NCBI GenBank assembly: GCA_900129675.1
Contig: FSRD01000001.1
Coordinates: 1,353,501 to 1,417,500 of the forward strand
Length of the DNA: 64,000 nucleotides
Source: Bradyrhizobium erythrophlei
Lineage (GTDB): Bacteria; Pseudomonadota; Alphaproteobacteria; Rhizobiales; Xanthobacteraceae
Reading direction: 5' to 3'
Made by a program: the position numbers and the translations under genes. Position 1 is the stretch's first letter. Each line of letters opens with the position of its first letter. The notes below the pieces were generated by a model. It made no database searches. It worked only from the letters and a program-made list of their open reading frames with translations, and was not told the origin of the DNA. Below are positions 1 through 7,667 of this stretch, one piece after another.

Positions 1-1676
1 CCTCGCTGTACGACGTCTGCGATCCCCTGCTGCTGGACTACCGCGGCGGCGACGCCCATCTCGGCAAGTTCTACAAGACCGCGCTGGGCAATCCGGCGCT
101 GCGGTCGCTGCTGCGCCGCACGGGTTTGCCGCAATTGCGCAACGAGGGCAGGCTGCAGCGGCTGCGCGAGGCGCTCACTTGCGCCCGCGACGACGACGCG
201 CCGGACTGGGCCGCGATCGGTGCGCCCGTGGCGGAGCTGATGGACACGATCAATGTACGGCACCCGCGGCCAAAGCCAGCCGCGCCCGGACGCGTACCCG
301 ATATGGCCGAGATCGAGCGCACGATCCGGACCTGCGGCGCGCATCTGTTGCGGTCGTTTTCGAACAACGGCTTCATCCCGACCTATGCCGCGTTCAACCT
401 GATCGGCGATCCCGACATGGGCGGGCGCGAGATGGTGATGGCGCTGACCGGGCTGAATTCGCGCGGCTACAAGAACTCGACCTTGCTGTTCAATCTGGCG
501 CGGATTTTCATCGCGCATTCGCCGGCCCGCGCCCTGATCAATCCGGCCTGGCGAGGGATTGCCGAGCCGATGTGGCAGCCGATGCAGATCCGCCATCGCT
601 CGGCCTATTACGACGCGTTCTTCACCGAGGCGCTGCTCGGCTTTGTCGAAACCGGGCTGGCGTCAGTGGATCAGGCCGGCGCCGCGCGCCGCGCGATCGC
701 GGACATGGTGGATTTCTGCCTCAAGGTGAGCGCCGAGCAGGTGCCCTCGCATGACGGCTCCACCGTCAACGTCATCACCGCGCTGGCGCCGCTGCCGCAT
801 CCGCGGTTCTCGAAGTTTTTCTCCCAGATCAAGCAGGATCTGGGTTTCGGCATCTACGTGCCGGATTGCGACACCACGGCGTGCGCGTTCTCGGCCGCCA
901 CGCAAGCCGGCTCCGACGATCCGATCCTCGACCAGCCGCTTTTGGATTTCTACCGCGGCCTGCAGGTGCGCGAGGGCGCCAACGAGCCCCGCGTCACCGT
1001 GCCGCTGAACGACAATATCGACTACGAGGGCGGCGTCGTCACCTGGATCGACAATCTCAGGGGCGACCGGCCCTATGGCAACGACCTCGATCCGACGCTC
1101 AATCTCGACATCCTCGAAGTCAGTTTCCGCAATCTCAAGCGCTGGAAAGTCGTCGAGACGCCGCAGCGGCTACTAACCGTTCACCGCATCATCGGCTTCC
1201 AGAAGCGGCTGGTCGAAAGCGGCGCGTTCAAAAATCCGCGCTCGCATATCTATTATCTGCCGGAATTGTACTCGGCCTATTTCGGCCGCTGCTATGCCGC
1301 CTTCATCGCGTTGCCGTTTGCCGCGCGGCAGGCGATCGATCCCGACGGCACCTTCGAGTTCATCCGCATCCGGGTGCTGGCCTATGTGCAGACCGAGCTC
1401 ATCACCCACGAAATGAACGCGTTCGACGCGGCGCTGGCGCTGATGGCGCTGGCGCATCTCGGCGCCGAGCTCGCGAGCTTTGCCGCGCCGCTCGCCTGCA
1501 TCGTCGCGCAAACAGGCGAAGGCGGCCGGCATGGCCCCTACAAGGCCTATGAATGGAACAAGATGAAGACGCCGACGCGGATCCTGGTCGGCGGGCCCGA
1601 GGTCACCTCGGCCTTCGTGCTGATGGGGCTGGCGTTGGCGAGGGGCCTGATGATGCGGGGCGGGAGGGGCGAATAG
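1..1676 (+). CDS. Conserved hypothetical protein, 5' end outside window
   Basis: The reading frame is open from base 3 to the TAG at 1674-1676, giving 557 visible residues. No start is visible, because the frame continues to the left edge; the TTG at 126 is only an internal codon. The protein is soluble-looking, rich in Ala, Leu and aromatic residues, with no membrane segment or signal peptide. Its helical, repeat-like second half could suit an alpha/alpha-toroid fold such as a prenyltransferase or terpene-cyclase-like protein, but I see no DXDD or other catalytic motif. I do not recognise the family and assign no function. The downstream neighbour is separated by a palindromic repeat, so the two are probably not cotranscribed. 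Confidence 0.75.
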   Translation, partial: SLYDVCDPLLLDYRGGDAHLGKFYKTALGNPALRSLLRRTGLPQLRNEGRLQRLREALTCARDDDAPDWAAIGAPVAELMDTINVRHPRPKPAAPGRVPDMAEIERTIRTCGAHLLRSFSNNGFIPTYAAFNLIGDPDMGGREMVMALTGLNSRGYKNSTLLFNLARIFIAHSPARALINPAWRGIAEPMWQPMQIRHRSAYYDAFFTEALLGFVETGLASVDQAGAARRAIADMVDFCLKVSAEQVPSHDGSTVNVITALAPLPHPRFSKFFSQIKQDLGFGIYVPDCDTTACAFSAATQAGSDDPILDQPLLDFYRGLQVREGANEPRVTVPLNDNIDYEGGVVTWIDNLRGDRPYGNDLDPTLNLDILEVSFRNLKRWKVVETPQRLLTVHRIIGFQKRLVESGAFKNPRSHIYYLPELYSAYFGRCYAAFIALPFAARQAIDPDGTFEFIRIRVLAYVQTELITHEMNAFDAALALMALAHLGAELASFAAPLACIVAQTGEGGRHGPYKAYEWNKMKTPTRILVGGPEVTSAFVLMGLALARGLMMRGGRGE

Positions 1677-1696
1677 CGAATGGCGAGTGGCCCCGC

Positions 1697-1815
1697 GTGT
1701 CCCGGACGCGGTGCAGCGTCTCTTGACGGTGCGCCGCAGAGCCGGGACCTATCACTCTGCGATGGACCCCGGATCAGCAGCGCACCGCTTGCGCGCTGCG
1801 CAGCATCCGGGGAAC
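1697..1815. repeat. Palindromic intergenic repeat, family A copy 1
   Basis: The element begins GTGTCCCGGACGCGGTGCAGCG and ends in the complementary CAGCATCCGGGGAAC, so the whole unit can fold into a long hairpin. A second copy with the same beginning and end lies at 14417-14551. Such extragenic palindromes are common between genes in Bradyrhizobium-type genomes. No coding role is seen. Confidence 0.75.
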
Positions 1816-1923
1816 GCCTTACAATGACGGGAAGTTGAAAGCCGTGCAGCGGTCTGGCTCTGGCAAGCCCGCCACATTGTCCGCACAATTCGACCAGCAC
1901 TTTATCCTTTGCCGGGATTGCCG

Positions 1924-2652
1924 ATGAAACTGAAGACGCTGCTCACAGCCATTCTGCTCATGCTGCCGCCTGCCCTGGCCGGCGCGGCCGACATCACCGG
2001 CGTGCCGAAGATCCGCGAGGGCGACCAGATCCAGATCGGCAACAGCCGTATCCGCCTGGGCGGCGTCGACGCGCCGTCGACCGATCAGCTTTGCCTCAAC
2101 ACCCATGGCGAACGCTGGACCTGCGGGGTTGCGGCGCGCGACGAGCTGATCAAGCATACCAGCGGCAAAAGCTGGACCTGCCATACCCGCACCACCGATC
2201 GGCGCGGCCGCATCGTCGCGCACTGCGAAGTTGACGGCGAGGACATCCAGAAATGGCTGGTGGCGAGCGGCTGGGCGCTGGCCTATGCGCGCGTCAGCCA
2301 CGATTACGAAGCCGACGAAAAGGCCGCGCGCGAGGCCAAGGCCGGGATGTGGCAGGGCGCGTTCATCGCGCCGTGGGACTGGCGCGCCCGCAACAAGAAG
2401 ACGACGATCCTGGGCGCCGCCAAGCCGCCGGAAAATGCCTCGACGATTCTCTTGGCTTCGGCGTCCGGATCGGTCGCGCCATCGCCTGATTGCACCATCA
2501 AGGGCAACGTCAACCGTTCCGGCGAATGCATCTACCATCAGCCGACCAGCCGCTGGTACGCCAAGATCGAGATGAAGATCTCAAAGGGCACCCGCTGGTT
2601 CTGCTCGGTCGACGAAGCCGAAGCCGCCGGCTGCCGCGAGACCAGGCGATAG
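1924..2652 (+). CDS. Secreted thermonuclease-family (SNase-like) protein
   Basis: The 242-residue protein starts at ATG 1924, chosen because it opens directly into a signal peptide (MKLKTLL, hydrophobic core, cleavage near AGA-AD at about residue 21). A TTG 15 bases upstream is the alternative. Residues about 25-135 resemble the staphylococcal nuclease beta-barrel, with the IRLGGVDAP strand and the later RRGR segment that carries the second active-site arginine. The usual catalytic Glu of the DAPE motif is Ser here (DAPST), so nuclease activity is doubtful. The C-terminal third contains several cysteines and may be disulfide-bonded in the periplasm. It appears to be a single-gene unit flanked by palindromic repeats. 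Confidence 0.8.
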   Translation: MKLKTLLTAILLMLPPALAGAADITGVPKIREGDQIQIGNSRIRLGGVDAPSTDQLCLNTHGERWTCGVAARDELIKHTSGKSWTCHTRTTDRRGRIVAHCEVDGEDIQKWLVASGWALAYARVSHDYEADEKAAREAKAGMWQGAFIAPWDWRARNKKTTILGAAKPPENASTILLASASGSVAPSPDCTIKGNVNRSGECIYHQPTSRWYAKIEMKISKGTRWFCSVDEAEAAGCRETRR

Positions 2653-2664
2653 CGGTTTTTCTTT

Positions 2665-2797
2665 CACCTCTCCCGCTTGCGGGGGAGGTCACATCGCATC
2701 GAAGATGCGATGTGGGTGGGGGAATTCTCTCAACCCGGGCAGCGTGACTCGCGGAGGCACCCCCACCCCAACCCTCCCCCGCAAGCGGGAGAGGGAG
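2665..2797. repeat. Palindromic intergenic repeat
   Basis: The unit starts CACCTCTCCCGCTTGCGGG and ends with the complementary CCCGCAAGCGGGAGAGG, enclosing an inner GATGCGATGTGGG/CATCGCATC dyad. It fills the gap between the nuclease-like gene and the LssY_C gene and could act as a transcript-end hairpin for the former. Confidence 0.75.
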
Positions 2798-2840
2798 CGC
2801 AGTATCCTCGTGGACTCAACTCGAATTTATTTCATCAAGC

Positions 2841-3680
2841 ATGAGCGACCTCTACGACGATCTGCTGGCCCCGCTACCTCCGGTACGTTCGCGGCTGGAG
2901 CGCTTTCTGCTGATCGCGCTCGGCGTTGTGCTGGCGTACACCCTGCTCGCCTATCTGGTGCTGCCATTGTTCTGGACCCACTACGAACATCAGAAAGGCC
3001 TTGAAAACCTGCCGATGGTGACGCGGACCGGGCAGGGCATTCCCGGCGACCCGATCAATGTCGGCCTGGTCGGCGATCAGCATGACGTGGTCTGCGCCAT
3101 GCACGAAGCGGGCTGGTATCCGGCCGATCCGATCACGCTGAAATCGTCGATCGAGATCGTCGGCAGCGTGCTGCTCGATCGTCCCTACAAGGACGCGCCG
3201 GTCAGCAATCTCTATTATCTCGGCCGGCGGGAAGACCTCGCGTTCGAAAAGCCGATCGGCGCCAGTGCCGATCGCCGCAATCACGTGCGCTACTGGAAGG
3301 TGCTGGAGCAGGGCCAGGAGAAGCGCCCGGTATGGCTGGGCGCGGCGACCGAGGATCGCGGCGTCGGCGTCAGCAAATATACCGTCGCGGTGACGCATCA
3401 TATCAGCCCCGACCTCGATGCCGAACGCGCCGTTCTCACCGCCGACCTGGAAAATGCAGGAATGGTGGACGCAAAATATCAGGTGACCGGCATCGGCCCG
3501 ACCCTGGCCGGGCGCAACGGCGGCGGCGACCTCTATTATACCGACGGCGAGATCTGGGTGCTGCGGCTGGTCGAGGCCTGCCGCAAGCGCGACGGCCCCG
3601 CGGTGACGATCCCGAGCCCAGCGGCCACCGAGATCAAGGATCAGATCTGGCATGCGGTCGCCGAAGCGATGGGGAAATAG
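2841..3680 (+). CDS. LssY C-terminal domain membrane protein
   Basis: The 279-residue protein starts at ATG 2841. One N-terminal membrane helix spans about residues 22-46, followed by an extramembrane domain. The run GDPINVGLVGD near residue 70 and the HEAGWYPADPIT segment are typical of the LssY_C domain (PF14067), which is found at the C-terminus of PAP2-linked LssY proteins and also alone. The domain's role is not established; family members are often annotated as associated with lipid-phosphatase or secretion loci. There is no phosphatase domain here, so this is the stand-alone form. Palindromic repeats lie on both sides, suggesting a monocistronic gene. Confidence 0.75.
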   Translation: MSDLYDDLLAPLPPVRSRLERFLLIALGVVLAYTLLAYLVLPLFWTHYEHQKGLENLPMVTRTGQGIPGDPINVGLVGDQHDVVCAMHEAGWYPADPITLKSSIEIVGSVLLDRPYKDAPVSNLYYLGRREDLAFEKPIGASADRRNHVRYWKVLEQGQEKRPVWLGAATEDRGVGVSKYTVAVTHHISPDLDAERAVLTADLENAGMVDAKYQVTGIGPTLAGRNGGGDLYYTDGEIWVLRLVEACRKRDGPAVTIPSPAATEIKDQIWHAVAEAMGK

Positions 3681-3693
3681 GGTGCGCTATCCC

Positions 3694-3773
3694 CGTCATT
3701 GCGAGCGTAGCGAAGCAATCCATAGCCCGTCATTTTGGCACAGATGGATTGCTTCGCTGCGCTCGCAATGACG
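3694..3773. repeat. Palindromic intergenic repeat, family B copy 1
   Basis: CGTCATTGCGAGCG at the left is complementary to CGCTCGCAATGACG at the right, with the inner AGCAATCCAT/ATGGATTGCT arms extending the stem. A close copy lies at 9406-9490. Confidence 0.8.
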
Positions 3774-3861
3774 GTCTCGATCCAATATGATGATGCTCTC
3801 ACTTGAACCCTCGCAATTACCTCCAGCCACCTAGCTTCCGCCTTCCACCGACTAAGGAATA

Positions 3862-5052
3862 ATGAAAATGACCGTTCGCGCGGGCCGGGAATTTCTGGCC
3901 ATCCCCGGACCCACCAATATGCCCGACGAAGTGCTGCAGGCGATGCATCGTCCGGCGCTGGATATCTATTCCAGGGAGATGGTGGATCTGACCGATACCC
4001 TGCTCGCCGATCTCAGCAAACTGTTCGCCACCAAGGGACAATCCTACATCTACATCGCCAACGGCCATGGCGCATGGGAAGCAACCCTTAGCAACGTGCT
4101 GTCGCGCGGCGACAAGGTGCTGGTGCTGGAAAGCGGACGCTTTGCGATCGGCTGGGGCAGTGCCGCCGCCTCTATGGGCGCCGATGTCGAGGTGCTGAAA
4201 GGCGACTGGCGCCGTGCGATCCGCCCGGCGGAAGTCGAGGCGCGCTTGCGGCAGGACAAGGATCACAAGATCAAGGTGATCCTCGCGGTGCAGGTCGATA
4301 CGGCCTCCGGCGTCTATAACGACATCGAAGCGATCGGCAAGGTCATCAAGGGATGCGGCCATCCCGCGCTGTTCATGGTCGACACCGTGGCGTCGCTGGG
4401 CTGCATGCCGTTCGAAATGGATAAATGGGGCATCGACGTCGCGATGTCCGGCTCGCAGAAGGGCCTGATGACGCCGCCGGGCCTCGGCTTCGTCGCCGCC
4501 AGCGACCGCGCCCGCGAGGTGCACAAGACCGCGAACATGCGCACGCCCTATTGGGACTGGTCCGAACGCGAGGGCCCCGAGCACTACCGCAAATATGCCG
4601 GCACCGCACCGGTGCATCTGCTGTTCGCGCTGCGCCAGGCCGTCAACATGCTGCTTGCGGAAGGGCTCGAAAACGCTTTTCTGCGTCATCGCCTGCTCGC
4701 CGAAGCGGTGCGGCGCGCGGTCGCGGTCTGGGCCGAAGGCCAGGTGCTCGGCTTCAATGTCGCGGAAGCGCATGAGCGCTCGAACACGGTCACGACTGTC
4801 GTGATGAACGGCTCCGATCCGGTGTCGCTGCATCGTTATTGCAAGGAAAAATGCGGCGTGGTGCTCGGCGTCGGGATCGGCGACCTGCAGGGCCAGGCAT
4901 TCCGGATCGCCCATATGGGCCACGTCAACGCCCCGATGATCCTGGGCACGCTCAGCGTCATCGAAGTCGCCCTCAAGGCGCTCGACATCCCCCACGGCAA
5001 GGGCGGAGCCGAGGCCGCGATCGATTTTCTCGGCGAAAGCGTAAGCGCTTGA
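3862..5052 (+). CDS. Serine/alanine-glyoxylate aminotransferase-like class V aminotransferase
   Basis: The 396-residue PLP enzyme starts at ATG 3862; a second ATG two codons later is possible. The N-terminal LAIPGPTNMPD motif, the NGHGAWEA cofactor-binding turn, the conserved Asp in MVDTVASLG and the SGSQKG motif (Lys200 for the PLP Schiff base) place it in the family of serine-glyoxylate and alanine-glyoxylate aminotransferases. Length is typical (about 390-400). Family members transaminate glyoxylate to glycine using serine or alanine, in the serine cycle or photorespiration-like glyoxylate recycling. It precedes an ABC importer operon, but a 270-base gap with a palindromic repeat separates them, so cotranscription is not supported. 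Confidence 0.85.
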   Translation: MKMTVRAGREFLAIPGPTNMPDEVLQAMHRPALDIYSREMVDLTDTLLADLSKLFATKGQSYIYIANGHGAWEATLSNVLSRGDKVLVLESGRFAIGWGSAAASMGADVEVLKGDWRRAIRPAEVEARLRQDKDHKIKVILAVQVDTASGVYNDIEAIGKVIKGCGHPALFMVDTVASLGCMPFEMDKWGIDVAMSGSQKGLMTPPGLGFVAASDRAREVHKTANMRTPYWDWSEREGPEHYRKYAGTAPVHLLFALRQAVNMLLAEGLENAFLRHRLLAEAVRRAVAVWAEGQVLGFNVAEAHERSNTVTTVVMNGSDPVSLHRYCKEKCGVVLGVGIGDLQGQAFRIAHMGHVNAPMILGTLSVIEVALKALDIPHGKGGAEAAIDFLGESVSA

Positions 5053-5076
5053 GCGTTCCCCTGCCTGCGTCTTTCG

Positions 5077-5155
5077 TAGGATGGGTAGAGCGGAGCGAAA
5101 CCCATCGTTTTTTAGGCTGCAATTGATGGGTTTCGCTTCGCTCTACCCATCCTAC
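5077..5155. repeat. Palindromic intergenic repeat, family C copy 1
   Basis: TAGGATGGGTAGAGCG at the left pairs with CGCTCTACCCATCCTA at the right; the inner arms GAAACCCATC/GATGGGTTTC also pair. It is the same general type as the copy at 9506-9598, which starts with a similar TAGGGTGGG. Confidence 0.8.
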
Positions 5156-5325
5156 AGGTTCTCTCACAATGTGGGAGAATTGCGGGCCGACGCTCAGACT
5201 TTAGGCGTGCAAGCCTTTTCGGCGCGTCATTTTTAGTGCTTATATTAATCCAGCGATAAATAAGGCAGCCTGCAACGGCGCGCGCGTATTCTTAAAAATT
5301 GAGTGCGCGAATATGAATATGGGGA

Positions 5326-6396
5326 GTGACGGGATTGGCGTCCGTTGATTTGCGTGGCCTGACCAGGCGCTTTGGATCGCTTGCGGTGGTCGATAATGTT
5401 TCGTTGCGGATCGACCACGGACAGCTGGTCTGCCTGCTCGGGCCGTCCGGCTGCGGCAAGACCACGACGCTGCGGCTGATTGCGGGCTTCCTGGAACCCT
5501 CCGACGGCGAGATCAAGGTAGGCGACCGCCTTGTCTCGTCGAAAGCGCGGACGCTGCCGCCCGAGCAGCGCAGCATGTCGATGATCTTCCAGAGCTACGC
5601 GCTGTGGCCGCATATGACGGTCGCGGAAAACATCGTCTACGGCCTGCGTCTGCGGAAGATGGACCGCGACACGATTGCGAAGAAACTTGCCGCGATCCTG
5701 GGCACGACCAAGCTCGAAGCGCTGGCGCAACGCTATCCCGGCGAACTGTCCGGCGGGCAGCAGCAACGCGTGGCGCTGGCGCGCGCGCTGATCGTCGAGC
5801 CGGAGACGCTGTTGCTCGACGAGCCGCTGTCCAATCTCGACGCCAATTTGCGCGAAGAGATGCGGTTCGAAATCCGCCGGCTGCATGACGAATATCGCTA
5901 CACCACGGTTTACGTCACCCACGATCAGTCGGAGGCGATGACGACGGCCGACCTGATCGCCGTGATGAATTCGGGCCGGATCGACCAGCTCGGCACGCCC
6001 GAAGACATCTATGCCCGGCCCGAGTCCGAATTCGTCGCGCGCTTCATCGGCGCCAGCAATGTGATCAAGGGCACTGCCCTGGACGAAAATCACGTTTCGT
6101 TTGCGGGTGCGACCCTGCAGGTGGTCGGCGCAAAACTTGCCGCCGGCCAGAGCGCGCGGGTCGCGATCCGCCAGCATGACGTCCAGCTCTCGACCCAGGC
6201 GCCGCCGTCGCCGCGGAACGTGGTCAAAGCCACCGTGACGCGCCAGGTCTATCTCGGCGCCGCGCGCGACTACATGGTCGAAACGCCTGATGGCACCGCC
6301 ATGCGCATCACCACACCGACCGAGACCGCGGTCGCCAAAGGCAGCGAGGTCTGGCTGACCTTGCCGCCCGACCGCTGCCGGGCGCTGAGCCGATAA
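5326..6396 (+). CDS. ABC transporter ATP-binding protein, Fe3+/polyamine (FbpC/PotA) type
   Basis: The 356-residue ATPase starts at GTG 5326. Walker A GPSGCGKTT is near residue 40, the ABC signature LSGGQQQR near 141, Walker B LLLDEP near 164 and the switch His in YVTHDQSEA. After about residue 240 a C-terminal TOBE-like domain follows, as in the FbpC/PotA branch. It energises the import system formed with the two downstream genes: the binding-protein gene begins 22 bases after its stop, and the permease follows. The substrate is not clear from sequence; Fe3+, 2-aminoethylphosphonate and polyamines are the usual ligands of this branch. Confidence 0.9.
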   Translation: MTGLASVDLRGLTRRFGSLAVVDNVSLRIDHGQLVCLLGPSGCGKTTTLRLIAGFLEPSDGEIKVGDRLVSSKARTLPPEQRSMSMIFQSYALWPHMTVAENIVYGLRLRKMDRDTIAKKLAAILGTTKLEALAQRYPGELSGGQQQRVALARALIVEPETLLLDEPLSNLDANLREEMRFEIRRLHDEYRYTTVYVTHDQSEAMTTADLIAVMNSGRIDQLGTPEDIYARPESEFVARFIGASNVIKGTALDENHVSFAGATLQVVGAKLAAGQSARVAIRQHDVQLSTQAPPSPRNVVKATVTRQVYLGAARDYMVETPDGTAMRITTPTETAVAKGSEVWLTLPPDRCRALSR

Positions 6397-6418
6397 CAAG
6401 AAACCAACCGAGGACGCG

Positions 6419-7486
6419 ATGAAAAGAAAAAGGCTTTCCAGACGCGACATGCTGAAGGGTTCGGGCGCGCTTGCGCTTGGCACCCTATTTGCGGCGCCGG
6501 TTCGGGCCGAGCCGCCCCCGCCGGTTGCGATCACGCCGCAACTGATCGAGGCCGCGAAGAAAGAAGCCAAGGTGATCCTGTATTCGTCGATGGACCTTCC
6601 GGTCGGCGAAAAGCTCGGCAAGGCGTTCGAGGCGGCCTATCCCGGTATCTCCGTGCAGATCGAGCGCTCCGGCTCCGAGCGGCTGTTCCAGCGCGTTGCC
6701 CAGGAATTCGATAGCAACATCCGCGCCGCCGATATCATCAACTCTTCCGACGCATCGCATTTTATCTCCTGGAAGAAGAACGGCTGGCTGATGCCGTTCG
6801 TTCCCGAAGACGTCGCGCAGCATTTCCTCCCCCAATTTCGCGATCCCGACGGCATGTCCGCGACGTCGCGAATCTATTTGTCGTCGATCGCCTACAACAC
6901 CAACATGGTGAAGCCCGACGACGCGCCTCGGAGCTTTGCGGATTTGCTCGACCCGAAATGGGCCGGCAAGATGGTAAAAGGTCATCCCGCCTACAGCGGC
7001 ACCATCATGACCGCGACCTTCCAGATCGTGCGCGAGCTGGGATGGGAATACCTGGAGAAGCTGTCGAAGCAGCGCGTGATGCAGGTGCAGTCCTCGACCG
7101 ACCCGCCGAAAAAGCTTGCGCTCGGCGAGCGCGCGGTGATGGCCGACGGCAACGAATATGGCGTGGTGCTGCTCAAGGAAGCCGGCCAGCCGGTCGAGCC
7201 GGTCTATCCGGCCGAAGGTGCGCCGACGATATCGGGGCCGACCGGCATCTTTGCGACTGCGCCGCATCCGAATGCCGCGCGGCTGTTCCAGGCCTGGCTG
7301 CACACGCGCGAAACCCAGCAATTCTTCGCCGACTACACGGCGCAGTATTCGGCGCATGCACAAGTGCAGTCGAAGCCCGGACGCCGCAAGCTTTCCGACA
7401 TCAAGCTGATGAAGGAGGACGCCGCCGGGGTGGAAGCGATGACGGAAGAAATCAAGACGCGCTATGCGAAGTTGTTCAGGGTTTGA
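6419..7486 (+). CDS. Family 1 extracellular solute-binding protein with Tat signal
   Basis: The 355-residue protein starts at ATG 6419 with a twin-arginine signal (SRRDMLKG, hydrophobic stretch, cleavage near VRAEP), so it is probably folded before export. The mature domain has the two-lobed fold signature of Fe3+/aminoethylphosphonate-type binding proteins: KVILYSSMD at the start, VQIERSGSERLFQR, DPKWAGKM in the middle and a late tyrosine-containing DYTAQY near the hinge. It delivers the ligand to the adjacent permease. Tyrosines could ligate iron, but I cannot confirm the metal-binding pair. A palindromic repeat separates it from the permease gene. Confidence 0.88.
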   Translation: MKRKRLSRRDMLKGSGALALGTLFAAPVRAEPPPPVAITPQLIEAAKKEAKVILYSSMDLPVGEKLGKAFEAAYPGISVQIERSGSERLFQRVAQEFDSNIRAADIINSSDASHFISWKKNGWLMPFVPEDVAQHFLPQFRDPDGMSATSRIYLSSIAYNTNMVKPDDAPRSFADLLDPKWAGKMVKGHPAYSGTIMTATFQIVRELGWEYLEKLSKQRVMQVQSSTDPPKKLALGERAVMADGNEYGVVLLKEAGQPVEPVYPAEGAPTISGPTGIFATAPHPNAARLFQAWLHTRETQQFFADYTAQYSAHAQVQSKPGRRKLSDIKLMKEDAAGVEAMTEEIKTRYAKLFRV

Positions 7487-7512
7487 CCGACTTACTCGGA
7501 TCAATTCATCGC

Positions 7513-7651
7513 CGTCATTCCGGGATGGTCCGAAGGACCAGACCCGGAATCTCGAGATTCTCAGATGCGCAATTGCGCATCATAGTTCGATGCGGAGCCT
7601 GTCATCGGGCCGCGCTTCGCGCGGACCCGGTGGCATCGCTCCGGAATGACG
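7513..7651. repeat. Palindromic repeat inside ABC transporter operon, family D copy 1
   Basis: GTCATTCCGGGATGG begins the unit and CCGGAATGAC ends it; inner arms include GGTCCGAAGGACC and TGCGCAATTGCGCA. It occupies most of the 181-base gap between the binding-protein and permease genes. A shorter member of the same family (GTCATTCCGG ... CCGGAATGAC) lies at 16829-16906. Confidence 0.8.
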
Positions 7652-7667
7652 TAAAGAGAAATCACGC

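Noticed and set aside
3817..4995. 392-codon minus-strand frame opposite the aminotransferase
   Set aside because: Antisense shadow; the plus strand has all PLP-enzyme motifs.
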